From ZC4RG35 sp036375695 (GTDB lineage: Bacteria; Actinomycetota; Acidimicrobiia; Spongiisociales; ZC4RG35): a stretch of 64,000 nucleotides of DNA. Of the stretch, positions 39,918 to 48,463 are shown in pieces. The stretch covers positions 62,001 through 126,000 of the forward strand of contig DASVBU010000007.1 in assembly GCA_036375695.1 (NCBI GenBank), given 5' to 3'. The notes under the pieces were generated by a model. It saw nothing but the letters and a program-made list of their open reading frames with translations. It was not told the DNA's origin and ran no database searches. Made by a program: the position numbers and the translations under genes. The number at the start of each line of letters is the position of its first letter. Within the stretch, counting starts at the first letter, position 1.

Positions 39918-39924
39918 CCAGCGA

Positions 39925-39965
39925 GAGAGCGGGTGAAGGGAATCGAACCCTCGCCCCGAGCTTGG
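39925..39965 (-). repeat. tRNA-Gly 3'-half fragment, copy 1
   Basis: 41 bases identical to 40108-40148, which includes the tRNA-Gly sequence from the anticodon loop edge through the T-arm and acceptor 3' strand, plus three bases beyond the 3' end. No 5' half follows, so it is not a functional tRNA. Confidence 0.85.
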
Positions 39966-39975
39966 CTTTCAGGAT

Positions 39976-40030
39976 CAGTCCCCCAGCGGAGCTGGGGGAA
40001 GGTACCGCCGAAGGCGGGGGTAGGGGGTAC
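39976..40030 (+). repeat. Hairpin repeat copy D, between two tRNA fragments
   Basis: CCCCCAGC-GGA-GCTGGGGG is the first hairpin, CCGCC-GAA-GGCGG the second, followed by GGGGGTA. The layout matches copies A-C in shortened form. It sits in the gap between tRNA-Gly fragments 1 and 2. Confidence 0.7.
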
Positions 40031-40039
40031 GCCGAATCG

Positions 40040-40077
40040 GAGCGGGTGAAGGGAATCGAACCCTCGCCCCGAGCTTG
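40040..40077 (-). repeat. tRNA-Gly 3'-half fragment, copy 2
   Basis: 38 bases matching the 3' half of the functional tRNA-Gly gene, ending at the anticodon stem; the flanks differ from copies 1 and 3. It lies 34 bases from the intact gene. Confidence 0.85.
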
Positions 40078-40110
40078 CCGGATGGTGATCAGGGCCTCGT
40101 GTTCGAAGAG

Positions 40111-40181
40111 AGCGGGTGAAGGGAATCGAACCCTCGCCCCGAGCTTGGGAAGCTCGTGTTCTACCATTGAACTACACCCGC
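40111..40181 (-). tRNA. tRNA-Gly (anticodon CCC)
   Basis: 71 bases on the minus strand. Acceptor stem GCGGGTG/CACCCGC with discriminator T, D-arm GTAGTTCAATGGTAGAAC, anticodon stem CGAGC/GCTCG with loop TTCCCAA (anticodon CCC), and T-arm with GGTTCGATTCC. The CCA end is not encoded. Minus-strand TAGAAT about ten bases upstream may be its -10 box. It is the intact member of a set of three partial copies. Confidence 0.95.
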
Positions 40182-40295
40182 GAGACTGCTCATTCTAGAG
40201 CCTGGCATGGGGTGTTCGTTCTGAGGTTCCAGCCCGCGCATGGACCGTGCCACCGGTCGGGTAAGGATGAGGCCCAAGATCCAAGGAGGCCTGTC

Positions 40296-40679
40296 GTGAC
40301 CGGTCGAGTCGTCCATTTCGAGATCCCCTTCGACGATGGGGAGAGAGCACGCAACTTCTACGCGAGCGTCTTTGGTTGGCAGCTCGACGAGATGCCCGAG
40401 TTGAATTACACGATGGTGACGTCCGGGCCCAGCGGGGATCAGGGACCCACCGAGCCCGGCTTCATCAACGGCGGGATGACGCAACGCGACGAGAAGTTCC
40501 GGTCGCCGACCCTTGTGATCGACGTGCCCGACATCGACGAAGCACTCGCGGCAGTGGAAGAAGCAGGCGGTTCGGTCGTCAGCGGCCGCGACAAGGTCGG
40601 GGACATGGGGTTCTACGCATACTTCACCGACCCAGAGGGCAACCTGCTCGGGCTCTGGGAGACAGCTTCCGCGAGCTGA
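40296..40679 (+). CDS. VOC (glyoxalase/bleomycin resistance) family protein
   Basis: 127 residues from GTG 40296, with AAGGAGG seven bases upstream. Two beta-alpha-beta-beta-beta modules: RVVHFEIPFDDGERARNFYA then SVFGWQLDEMPELNYTMV, and TLVIDVPDIDEALAAVEEAG then FYAYFTDPEGNLLGLWE. Metal-ligand positions His/Glu are partly present. Such proteins isomerise, cleave or sequester small molecules; the target is unknown. It is a single gene between tRNA-Gly and the haem operon. Confidence 0.88.
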   Translation: MTGRVVHFEIPFDDGERARNFYASVFGWQLDEMPELNYTMVTSGPSGDQGPTEPGFINGGMTQRDEKFRSPTLVIDVPDIDEALAAVEEAGGSVVSGRDKVGDMGFYAYFTDPEGNLLGLWETASAS

Positions 40680-40839
40680 GCACGGGCGGCACGCCCGGTC
40701 GGCGTGTCGTGGCGTTGTTCCACCGCTCGCCCGCGGGCAGAAGACGAGGTGGCCTGCCGACAGCGTGTCGGATCGAATTCGACTCGCTGTCGATGGGGTC
40801 GGGTCGTACGTTCGACGATCCCCGACCTGACACATCGAA
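40680..40839 (+). promoter_or_regulatory. Leader region of the haem operon
   Basis: The 160-base spacer ahead of hemA contains the palindrome TCGAATTCGA (about 40783-40792) and TACGTT (40807-40812), which could be a -10 box. No certain operator or riboswitch is recognised. Confidence 0.25.
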
Positions 40840-40875
40840 CTGAGACTCACCACCTGTACGTTCGCCTTTCCCGGC

Positions 40876-41997
40876 GTGCCGGCGCAGCGCCGGGCCGAGT
40901 TGGCGCTCGTCGCCGACGCCCTCGAGGCTGCCCATCGCCGCCTGCGCGGTGCCGGCTTGGATGTGTTCATCCTCTCCACCTGTCTGCGTGTCGAGATCGC
41001 CGTCGCCGGGGAGGAGGATCTTCGCCCGACGCTCCGGGCCCTGTACGGCGAAACCGACGAACTGCTGGACCTGGCCAAGGTCCGGCACGACGAGGATGGG
41101 TTCTTCCATCTGTGCCGCGTCGCCTCCGGGCTCGAGTCCCCCGTCGTGGGCGAAGTAGAGGTGCTGGGTCAGTTTCGCTCGGCCCTGGCGGCGTTCCGCG
41201 ACGCCCACACGGACTCGCACCGGCTGAGAGGGATCCTGGACGGAGCGGTCGCCGTCGCCCGGGCCGCACGCCGCCGCACCGGTATCTCTTCCCACGGTTA
41301 TCTGGCCGCCCTGGCCGCCAGAGAGGTCCAACATCACGAGCGTGTCGCCATCCTGGGGGCAGGAGCCATGGCGCGGGCTGCGGCCGAAGCACTGGGGGAC
41401 TCCGACGTGTCCGTCTTCTCACGCCGTGCCCTCCGGGTGGCGGGACACGACACCCGGCGGTGGGAAGACGCCCTGGAGGCACTCGCCACGTTCCCGACGG
41501 TCATCTCGACGGTTCCCGGAAACGGGGCCCCGTTCCCTGCCGAGCGGGTCTCGGCCGCACTCGCCTCGAGGCGTCATCCCCTCTTGCTCATCGATCTCGG
41601 CATGCCACCGGGCTTCACCCCCGCGCCCGACACTCCGGTCGTCGACTACCGGACGGTCGACGACGTGGCCGCCCGTGTCGACGCGCCGCCCTCGCCAGAG
41701 CTCCAGGCCGCCGTAACCGAGTTGGCCGGGAAGACCTGGAGGCGCATCTCCACGCCCGACCGCGCCAACTCCGTCATCGCAGGGATGGTGGACCAGGCCG
41801 AGTCGGCGGTGGCCGAGGAGGTGAGCCGGTTCGCCCGTCGTCTGGAGGCGGCCGACGACCCGGAGGCGGTCCTCCGCCAGCTGGCCCGCACGGTCGCACG
41901 GCGCATCCTCCATCGACCGATCTCCTACATCAACGACACCGCCCGCTCCCAGGAAGCCCTCGACGTGCTGGCCGACGCGTTCGGGGTGGGCCCATGA
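40876..41997 (+). CDS. hemA: Glutamyl-tRNA reductase
   Basis: 373 residues from GTG 40876. Catalytic Cys lies in VFILSTCLRVEI; VVGEVEVLGQFRSAL and a NADPH domain with VAILGAGAMARAAAEAL follow, then the C-terminal dimer helices. From this GTG only about 33 residues precede the catalytic region, against about 50 in E. coli; in-frame CTG 40840 would add RLTTCTFAFPG, which restores the first strand, so the true start may be CTG. It makes glutamate-1-semialdehyde from Glu-tRNA, the committed step of haem synthesis. Its stop overlaps hemC by four bases. Confidence 0.9.
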   Translation: MPAQRRAELALVADALEAAHRRLRGAGLDVFILSTCLRVEIAVAGEEDLRPTLRALYGETDELLDLAKVRHDEDGFFHLCRVASGLESPVVGEVEVLGQFRSALAAFRDAHTDSHRLRGILDGAVAVARAARRRTGISSHGYLAALAAREVQHHERVAILGAGAMARAAAEALGDSDVSVFSRRALRVAGHDTRRWEDALEALATFPTVISTVPGNGAPFPAERVSAALASRRHPLLLIDLGMPPGFTPAPDTPVVDYRTVDDVAARVDAPPSPELQAAVTELAGKTWRRISTPDRANSVIAGMVDQAESAVAEEVSRFARRLEAADDPEAVLRQLARTVARRILHRPISYINDTARSQEALDVLADAFGVGP

Positions 41998-42854
41998 CGA
42001 AGGTGCGCATCGCCACACGGGGATCCCGACTGGCCCTCGCCCAGGCGAACCGGGTCGCCGACCTGCTCCGGTCGAGGGTCGGTGTCGACGAGGTCGAGCT
42101 GCTGGAGGTCCAGACCCTCGGCGACAGGGATCGGACCAGTTCGCTCACGGGGTTGACCGAGGTCGGTGCGTTCGTGCGCGCCGTCCAGGAGGCGGTGCTC
42201 GACGGGAGAGCCGACCTGGCCGTCCACTCCCTGAAGGACCTTCCCGTCTCTCCAATGCACGGCCTCGAGCTCGTGGCGTTCCCGGAGCGCCGGTCGCCAC
42301 GGGACGTCCTGATCGGAGTGACCCTCGACGGACTGGCGTCCGGATCCCTCGTCGGGACTTCCAGCCCGCGGCGTGCGGCGCAGTTGACGGAGCTCCGCCC
42401 CGATCTCAGACCCGTGCCCATCCGGGGAAACGTCGACACGCGTCTGGCCAAGGTGGCGACCGGGAGTCCGGCCGCCGCCATCCTCGCCGAGGCAGGGCTG
42501 GAACGGCTGGGCAGAGAGGACGCTGTCGCCGAGCGTTTCCACACCGAGCGGATGGTGCCCGCCCCCGGCCAGGGGGCGTTGGCGGTGGAGGCGGCACTCG
42601 GCACCGCAGGCGCCGAGTTGGGGGCGCAGCTCGACGACCCTTCCCTTCGCCCGCTCCTCGATGCGGAGCGACTCCTCCTGGCCGAGACCGGCGCCGGGTG
42701 CAGGTCGGCGCTGGGGGCGTTGGCAGAGTGGGACGGCCGGAAGATGCGGCTCACCTGTTTCGTCTCCGACGAGAGGGGCAGTCGGCGAGCGGTCGTGTCC
42801 GGAGAGTCACCCGAGGAGATCGTGGCCGGGGCACGGGAGGAGCTGGGTCTGTGA
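41994..42854 (+). CDS. hemC: Porphobilinogen deaminase (hydroxymethylbilane synthase)
   Basis: 286 residues from ATG 41994. It shows RIATRGSRLALAQANRVADL, the DLAVHSLKDLPV motif, PRDVLIG, GTSSPRRAAQL, IRGNVDTRLAK and the dipyrromethane-cofactor cysteine in GAGCRSALGAL. It polymerises four porphobilinogens to hydroxymethylbilane. The start overlaps the hemA stop and its own stop overlaps hemD. Confidence 0.97.
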   Translation: MTKVRIATRGSRLALAQANRVADLLRSRVGVDEVELLEVQTLGDRDRTSSLTGLTEVGAFVRAVQEAVLDGRADLAVHSLKDLPVSPMHGLELVAFPERRSPRDVLIGVTLDGLASGSLVGTSSPRRAAQLTELRPDLRPVPIRGNVDTRLAKVATGSPAAAILAEAGLERLGREDAVAERFHTERMVPAPGQGALAVEAALGTAGAELGAQLDDPSLRPLLDAERLLLAETGAGCRSALGALAEWDGRKMRLTCFVSDERGSRRAVVSGESPEEIVAGAREELGL

Positions 42855-43525
42855 GGCGGGTGGCGATCACGACCGACAGCTTCGAAGCAGCGGCTGCATG
42901 GTTCACCGCCAGCGGGCTGGCGCCGGTGCGGCTGCCGTGCATCCGGGTCGAGACCGCCCCGGAACAGGTGCTGGGGAAGGTTCGACGCGAGGCCGCCACG
43001 GCGGACCTGGTGCTGATCACATCTGCCCGCACCGTCGACGTGCTGTGGAGTGAGGCCCCCATGCCCACGCTGCCGGTGGCGGCCGTCGGAGAGGCAACGG
43101 CGAGGGCCGTCGAAGCGGCCGGCGGGCGGGTGAGATTCATCGGCTCGGGAGGTCTCGCCGACCTGGTCGCGGAGCTGCAGACGGCTCTGCCGCTCGGGCG
43201 GGTCGTGGTCCCCTGTGCGGCCGGCTCGGATCCCGAACCGCTCGAGCGAATCGATTCCGACGGGACCGAGATCGTCCCCTTCGAGGTCTACCGGACCGTC
43301 CCCATCGCCCCCGACCTCGAGCCGGTGGACGCAGTGGCATTCGCATCCCCGTCCGCGGTGGAGGGCTGGCGGATGTCCCGCACACTCGACGGCCTGGTGG
43401 TGGGAGCCATCGGTCACACGACCGCGGCGGCGGTGGCGGGCCACCAACCCCTCGTCGTGCCTTCCCGTCCGTCCCATCGCTCCCTGGCCGAGAGCCTGGC
43501 CCGGTTCCTGGAGGTGCCGGTGTGA
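42851..43525 (+). CDS. hemD: Uroporphyrinogen-III synthase
   Basis: 224 residues from GTG 42851. A two-domain HemD fold is apparent: VAITTDSFEAAAAWFTASGL with a LVLITSARTVDVLW strand, and the second half with AVAFASPSAVEGW and GAIGHTTAAAVAG. HemD proteins are weakly conserved; the position between hemC and hemB supports the call. It cyclises hydroxymethylbilane with inversion of ring D. Confidence 0.9.
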   Translation: MRRVAITTDSFEAAAAWFTASGLAPVRLPCIRVETAPEQVLGKVRREAATADLVLITSARTVDVLWSEAPMPTLPVAAVGEATARAVEAAGGRVRFIGSGGLADLVAELQTALPLGRVVVPCAAGSDPEPLERIDSDGTEIVPFEVYRTVPIAPDLEPVDAVAFASPSAVEGWRMSRTLDGLVVGAIGHTTAAAVAGHQPLVVPSRPSHRSLAESLARFLEVPV

Positions 43526-44502
43526 CCTTCCCCACCGTCCGTCCCCGACGTCTGAGGATGCGCGAGGCCCTGCGCCGGATCGTCGCCGAGACCCGTCTCC
43601 ATCCCTCGCGCATGGTCCTCCCCGTGTTCGTCGTCGATGGGGAGGCCGTGCGGGCGCCGATCGAGTCGATGCCTGGCCACGCCCAGCTCTCGGTCGACCA
43701 GGTGGTCCTGGTCGCCAAGGAGGCCGAGTCGCTCGGGATCGGGGGGTTGCTGTTCTTCGGCATCCCGTCCTATAAGGACGAGTCCGGCTCCTCGGCGTGG
43801 GATCCCCGTGGCCCGGTGCCGAGGGCCATCGAGGCGGTGGCGGGTTCCGCTCCCGACCTTGTGCGCTGGGCCGACGTGTGCCTGTGCGAGTACACGACCC
43901 ACGGTCACTGCGGGCCCGTCAGCGACGGCGTGGTGGACAACGACGCCGCCCTGCCGCTCCTCGCCCGTACCGCGGTCACCTATGCCGAGGCCGGAGCCGA
44001 TGTCGTCGCCCCGTCGGACATGATGGACGGGCGGGTCGGCATCATCCGAGCCGAGCTCGATGCCGCCGGCCTCGAGCACACCGTCATCTGCTCGTACGCG
44101 GTCAAGTACGCCTCCGCCTATTACGGGCCCTTCCGGGACGCCGCCGGCTCCACACCAGCCTTTGGTGACCGCCGCACCCACCAGATGGATCCGCCCAACG
44201 TGCGGGAGGCGCTCCGCGAGGCCCGCCTCGACGTGGAGGAAGGGGCGGACATGGTCATGGTCAAACCGGCCGGGCCCTACCTGGACGTCGTCAGGGCGGT
44301 GGCGGAGCGGTCCGAGGTGCCGGTGGCGGCCTACCAGGTGTCGGGCGAGTTCGCCATGATCGAGGCCGCCGGTGGGCGGGGCTGGGTCGACCGGGACCTC
44401 GTGATGATGGAGTCGCTGACCGGGATCGCCCGCTCCGGCGCCGACGTCATCGTCACCTACTTCGCTCTCGATGCCGCCCGCATCCTGGGGGGATCCCGAT
44501 GA
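43522..44502 (+). CDS. hemB: Delta-aminolevulinic acid dehydratase (porphobilinogen synthase)
   Basis: 326 residues from GTG 43522, overlapping hemD by four bases. Zinc-type cysteines appear in VCLCEYTTHGHCG, active-site lysines in VKYASAYYGPFRDA and MVMVKPAGPYLD, and VVAPSDMMDGRV is conserved. It condenses two aminolevulinates to porphobilinogen. The stop overlaps hemL. Confidence 0.97.
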   Translation: MTFPTVRPRRLRMREALRRIVAETRLHPSRMVLPVFVVDGEAVRAPIESMPGHAQLSVDQVVLVAKEAESLGIGGLLFFGIPSYKDESGSSAWDPRGPVPRAIEAVAGSAPDLVRWADVCLCEYTTHGHCGPVSDGVVDNDAALPLLARTAVTYAEAGADVVAPSDMMDGRVGIIRAELDAAGLEHTVICSYAVKYASAYYGPFRDAAGSTPAFGDRRTHQMDPPNVREALREARLDVEEGADMVMVKPAGPYLDVVRAVAERSEVPVAAYQVSGEFAMIEAAGGRGWVDRDLVMMESLTGIARSGADVIVTYFALDAARILGGSR

Positions 44503-45797
44503 CCTCGCCCGTTTCCCGTGTCCGATCGGAGGAGTGGTTCGCCCGGGCAGTCGACGTCATGCCCGGAGGCGTCAACTCCCCGGTGCGCGCCTTCGGGGCG
44601 GTGGGCGGCACCCCACCGTTCGTGGAATCGGCCGCAGGCGCCCACCTGCGCACCGTCGACGGCGACGAGTTCGTCGACTTCATCGCCTCTTGGGGGGCGT
44701 TGATACTCGGACACGCCCATCCAGCGATCGTCGACGCGTTGGCCCGCGCCGCGGCTGGAGGCACGTCGTACGGCCTGCCCACCCTCGCCGAGGTGGAGCT
44801 GGCGGAGCTCATCTGCTCGCTCGTGCCGTCGGTCGAGGTGGTCCGGATGGTCAACTCCGGGACCGAGGCGACCGCGTCCGTGCTCCGCATCGCCCGCGCC
44901 GTCACCGGTCGGTCCGCGGTCGTCAAGTTCGATGGCTGCTATCACGGCCACAGCGACTCCTTCCTGGTCAAGGCCGGATCCGGGTTGGCGACGTTCGGGG
45001 AGCCGTCGAGCCCGGGCGTCCCGTCCGCCGTCGTCTCCGACACCAGGGTCGCCCGGTACAACGACCTCGATTCGGTGGCCGATTGCCTCGCCGACTCGCA
45101 GGTGGCGGCGGTGATCGTGGAGCCTGTCGCCGGGAACATGGGGTGCGTCCCGCCAGCCCCGGAGTTTCTGCCCGGGTTGCGCCGGCTCTGCGACGAGCAC
45201 GGCACGCTCCTCGTCTTCGACGAGGTCATGACCGGGTTCCGGGTCGCTCTCGGCGGGGCCCAGCAGCGCTACGAGGTCACACCCGACCTCACCGCCCTGG
45301 GCAAAGTGGTGGCAGGTGGCGCCCCCGGAGCCGCATACGGGGGCCGGTCGGACCTCATGCGGAGCGTGGCTCCCGACGGGCCCGTGTATCAGGCGGGGAC
45401 ACTCGCCGGCAATCCCCTCGTCACCACCGCCGGCCTGGTCACGCTGCGGTATCTCGTCGACCACGCCGACCTCTATCAGGGCTTCGACACCGCAGGAGAG
45501 ATGGTCGCCGCACGGCTCGACGACGTGTTCACGCGTCTCGGGCGACCCGGGACGGTCACCCACGTCGGCGGGATGCTCGGCGTCTTCCTCGGCATCGACG
45601 CCGCGCGAGACTGGGACGACGTTGCCGGAGTGGACCGCGAGTGGTTCGGCCGCTTCTTCCACGCCGCCCTCGAGCGAGGAGTCATGCTCCCTCCGTCGCC
45701 GTTCGAGGCCTGGTTCCTGATGGAGGCCCATCTCGACGGCGCCCTCGATCGGGCCCTCGATGCCCTGGTCGAGGCACTGGAGGTGAGCGCCCCATGA
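44499..45797 (+). CDS. hemL: Glutamate-1-semialdehyde 2,1-aminomutase
   Basis: 432 residues from ATG 44499. Class III aminotransferase fold: MPGGVNSPVRAF, SWGALILGHAHPAIVDAL, NSGTEATASVLRIARA, LVFDEVMTGFRVALGGAQ and the PLP lysine in TALGKVVAGGAPGAAYGG. It turns glutamate-1-semialdehyde into 5-aminolevulinate, completing the C5 route with HemA. Overlaps hemB and hemE by four bases each. Confidence 0.97.
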   Translation: MTSPVSRVRSEEWFARAVDVMPGGVNSPVRAFGAVGGTPPFVESAAGAHLRTVDGDEFVDFIASWGALILGHAHPAIVDALARAAAGGTSYGLPTLAEVELAELICSLVPSVEVVRMVNSGTEATASVLRIARAVTGRSAVVKFDGCYHGHSDSFLVKAGSGLATFGEPSSPGVPSAVVSDTRVARYNDLDSVADCLADSQVAAVIVEPVAGNMGCVPPAPEFLPGLRRLCDEHGTLLVFDEVMTGFRVALGGAQQRYEVTPDLTALGKVVAGGAPGAAYGGRSDLMRSVAPDGPVYQAGTLAGNPLVTTAGLVTLRYLVDHADLYQGFDTAGEMVAARLDDVFTRLGRPGTVTHVGGMLGVFLGIDAARDWDDVAGVDREWFGRFFHAALERGVMLPPSPFEAWFLMEAHLDGALDRALDALVEALEVSAP

Positions 45798-46810
45798 GGC
45801 TCACGGCCGCCCTGCGCGGGGAACCACTCGACCGGCCCCCGATCTGGTTCATGCGCCAGGCCGGTCGCTACCTCCCCGAGTACAGGGAGCTGCGCCTGCG
45901 ACACTCGTTCGCCGAGGCGATGCGCTCCGCGGACGTCGCCACCGAGATCACCCTCCAGCCGCTGCGCCGTTTCCCGCTCGACGCCGCCATCGTCTTCGCC
46001 GACATCATGACTCCGCTGGCGGGAATGGGTGTCGAGGTCGGGTTCGATCCGGGGCCACGTCTCCGACCCCTCGGCCTGGAGGAGGTGGCCCGGCTGCCTG
46101 ACTTCGACCCGACGGCGGTGCATCACGTGGCTGAGACCGTCAGCCGGGTGCGGGCCGCGGCAGCCCAGGATGTAGCCGTCATCGGGTTCGCCGGGGGCCC
46201 GGCGACCGTCCTCGCCTATCTCCTGGAGGGCTCCGGTTCCCGTCAGTTCCCCCGCTTCCGGAAGGCCCTGGTGACCCCGGGGGTCGACCTCCCCCTCGCC
46301 CACCTGGCAGAGATGACCCGCAGATACCTGCAGCTCCAGGTGGAGGCCGGAGCCGACGTGGTGCAACTGTTCGACAGCTGGGCGGGCGTGGCGTCCCTCG
46401 ACGTGTTCCGCCGCCACGTCGTGCCCGCGGCCCGTGCCGCCCTGGCCGGGCTGGGGGTCCCGACCATCTACTTCGCGCCTGATGCCACGCACCTCCTGGA
46501 GGCGATGCCGGAGATCGGTGCCACCGCCTACGGCGTCGACTGGCGACTGCCCATCGACGAGGCGTGGGGGCGTCTCGGCGGCGCCCATCCGGTGCAGGGC
46601 AACCTCGATCCAGCGGTCCTCCTCACCGACCCCGAGACCGTCGTCGCCGCCACGGCCGAGGTGCTGGAACGAGCCTCCGACCTGGCCGGCCACGTCTTCA
46701 ACCTCGGTCACGGAATCCTCCCCGACACACCCCTCGAGAACGTCGCCGCCATGGTCGACACGGTGGTGGGTCTGGACCGATCCGCAATCACGACGAAAGG
46801 AGCGATGTGA
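45794..46810 (+). CDS. hemE: Uroporphyrinogen decarboxylase
   Basis: 338 residues from ATG 45794. Family start PPIWFMRQAGRYLPEYRELR, then FADIMTPLAGMGVEVGF, GFAGGPATVLAYLLEG, DVVQLFDSWAG and FNLGHGILPDTP. It decarboxylates uroporphyrinogen III to coproporphyrinogen III, the branch intermediate for the coproporphyrin route. A long ORF upstream in this frame is a shadow of hemL. Confidence 0.97.
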   Translation: MRLTAALRGEPLDRPPIWFMRQAGRYLPEYRELRLRHSFAEAMRSADVATEITLQPLRRFPLDAAIVFADIMTPLAGMGVEVGFDPGPRLRPLGLEEVARLPDFDPTAVHHVAETVSRVRAAAAQDVAVIGFAGGPATVLAYLLEGSGSRQFPRFRKALVTPGVDLPLAHLAEMTRRYLQLQVEAGADVVQLFDSWAGVASLDVFRRHVVPAARAALAGLGVPTIYFAPDATHLLEAMPEIGATAYGVDWRLPIDEAWGRLGGAHPVQGNLDPAVLLTDPETVVAATAEVLERASDLAGHVFNLGHGILPDTPLENVAAMVDTVVGLDRSAITTKGAM

Positions 46811-47559
46811 GCGCCCCCGAGACCCTCGAGGGCTGGTACGCCCTCCACGACTTCCGCGAGATCGACCGGTCCGCATGGCATGCGGCCACCCCCGAGACAC
46901 GGGAGAAGGCACTCGCCGAGGCCGGAGACCTGCTCGAGGCGTTCTCCCGCGTCGACGACGGCGGCGAAGGCCGCAGCGTCGCCTACGCGGTGCTCGGACA
47001 CAAGGCGGACCTGCTGATGTTCCACCTCCGGCCCGAAGTCGGTCAGCTCTCCGAGCTGGAGCAAGCCTTCGACCGCACCCTCCTCGGGGCGATGACCACT
47101 CGCCCCTACTCCTACCTGTCGGTCATCGAGGTCAGCCGCCACGGGGCGCCGGAAGGGGCCGTGGAGAACATCGAGGCCAGCCCGTACATCCAGGCGCGCC
47201 TCCGACCCGAGATCCCCGAGCACAGCCGGTTCATCTGCTTCTACCCGATGAGCAAGAAGCGGCACCTCACCGACAACTGGTACTCGCTCACCGCCGGCGA
47301 GCGGGCTGACCTGATGCGGGAGCACGGGCGGACCGGCCGCAAGTACGCCGGAAAGGTGACCCAGATCGTCACCGGCTCGATGGGCCTCGACGACTGGGAG
47401 TGGGGGGTGACGCTCTTCGCCGACGACCCCCTGCAATTCAAGAAGCTCGTCTACGAGATGCGCTTCGACGAGGTCAGCGCCCGCTTCGCGGAGTTCGGCC
47501 CGTTCTACGTCGGAGAGAAGGTGGAGCCCGAGGACATGAGGAGGTTGCTGGGTGAGTGA
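46807..47559 (+). CDS. hemQ: Coproheme decarboxylase (HemQ/ChdC)
   Basis: 250 residues from GTG 46807, overlapping hemE by four bases. Chlorite-dismutase-like fold: GWYALHDFREIDRSAW, DLLMFHLRPEVGQLSELEQA, and the reactive-tyrosine strand FICFYPMSKKRHLTDNWYSL, then HGRTGRKYAGKVTQIVTGSM and DDWEWGVTLFADDPLQFKKL. It makes haem b from coproheme with hydrogen peroxide. Presence in the operon marks the coproporphyrin pathway typical of Gram-positive bacteria. Confidence 0.96.
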   Translation: MSAPETLEGWYALHDFREIDRSAWHAATPETREKALAEAGDLLEAFSRVDDGGEGRSVAYAVLGHKADLLMFHLRPEVGQLSELEQAFDRTLLGAMTTRPYSYLSVIEVSRHGAPEGAVENIEASPYIQARLRPEIPEHSRFICFYPMSKKRHLTDNWYSLTAGERADLMREHGRTGRKYAGKVTQIVTGSMGLDDWEWGVTLFADDPLQFKKLVYEMRFDEVSARFAEFGPFYVGEKVEPEDMRRLLGE

Positions 47560-48463
47560 GAGGAAGAGAGGCGTGTTCCTGGTCGGCTTCGGAGGCCCTG
47601 AGTCCCTGGAGGAGGTGCCGCCGTTCGTGGAAAGCGTCCTGGGGCGCACCCCGCCCGAGCACGTCACCAAGGCCGCCATCGAGCGCTACCGGACCATCGG
47701 GGGAGGGTCGCCGCTGCCGGCCACGACACGGCGCCAGGCCCAGCTCGTCGGTGAGGAGCTGAAGCGCCGGGGCCACGACGTAGGGGTGTACGTCGGCATG
47801 CTCCACGCCGACCCCACCATCCCCACCGCCGCCGACCGGATCGTCGCCGACGGGATCCGGGACGTCACCGTCGTCAGTCTCGCACCCTACCGGTGCGAGG
47901 TCTCCACCGATGCCTATGAGGAGGCGGCCCGATCGGCCCTGACCGATCGCGTCGACGCCCTGCGGTTCACGCCGGACTGGAACCTGGCTCCGCGCTACTT
48001 GGAGGGTCTCGCCGACATGCTCTCCGCAGCCCTGCGGGAGGCCCCGCCGGGCACTCCGGTCATCTTCGCCGCCCACAGCCTCCCGCAGCGGATGATCGAT
48101 CAGGGAGACCCCTACGTCGAGCAACTGACGGCCACCACGAAGGAGGTGGCCTCCCGTCTCGGTCTCACCGACTGGCATCTCGCCTTCCAGAGCGTCTCGG
48201 GCGCGGCGCGGGAGCCCTGGATCGGACCGTCGGTGGAGGAGGTGATGGACGCGGTGAAGGCGGGTGGGGCGGCGGCCGTGATGATCGACCCGGTCGGCTT
48301 CATCGCCGACCACGTCGAGACGCTCTACGACAACGACGTCGAGCACCGGCGGCACGCGGCGGAGGTCGGTCTCGACTTCCATCGTTGCCGGTGTCTCAAC
48401 GACCATCCCGCCCTCATCGACGCGCTGTGTGACGTCGTCGAGGCCGCCATCGAAGGTGCCTGA
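47552..48463 (+). CDS. hemH: Coproporphyrin ferrochelatase
   Basis: 303 residues from GTG 47552, overlapping hemQ by eight bases. It shows LVGFGGPESLEEVPPFVESV, the catalytic His in VIFAAHSLPQRM, AFQSVSGAAREPWIGP and the Glu in GFIADHVETLYDND. It inserts iron in coproporphyrin III (CpfC function, since HemQ acts next). No C-terminal iron-sulfur cysteines are seen, unlike some actinobacterial homologues. Confidence 0.95.
   Translation: MSERKRGVFLVGFGGPESLEEVPPFVESVLGRTPPEHVTKAAIERYRTIGGGSPLPATTRRQAQLVGEELKRRGHDVGVYVGMLHADPTIPTAADRIVADGIRDVTVVSLAPYRCEVSTDAYEEAARSALTDRVDALRFTPDWNLAPRYLEGLADMLSAALREAPPGTPVIFAAHSLPQRMIDQGDPYVEQLTATTKEVASRLGLTDWHLAFQSVSGAAREPWIGPSVEEVMDAVKAGGAAAVMIDPVGFIADHVETLYDNDVEHRRHAAEVGLDFHRCRCLNDHPALIDALCDVVEAAIEGA

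Noticed and set aside
39925..40148. Short direct repeats suggesting a CRISPR array
   Set aside because: The three repeats are pieces of tRNA-Gly with unequal spacers and no cas genes; they are tRNA fragments.
40783..40792. SOS (LexA) box upstream of hemA
   Set aside because: TCGAATTCGA resembles only part of the actinobacterial SOS box and lacks the proper spacing; no damage-related gene follows.
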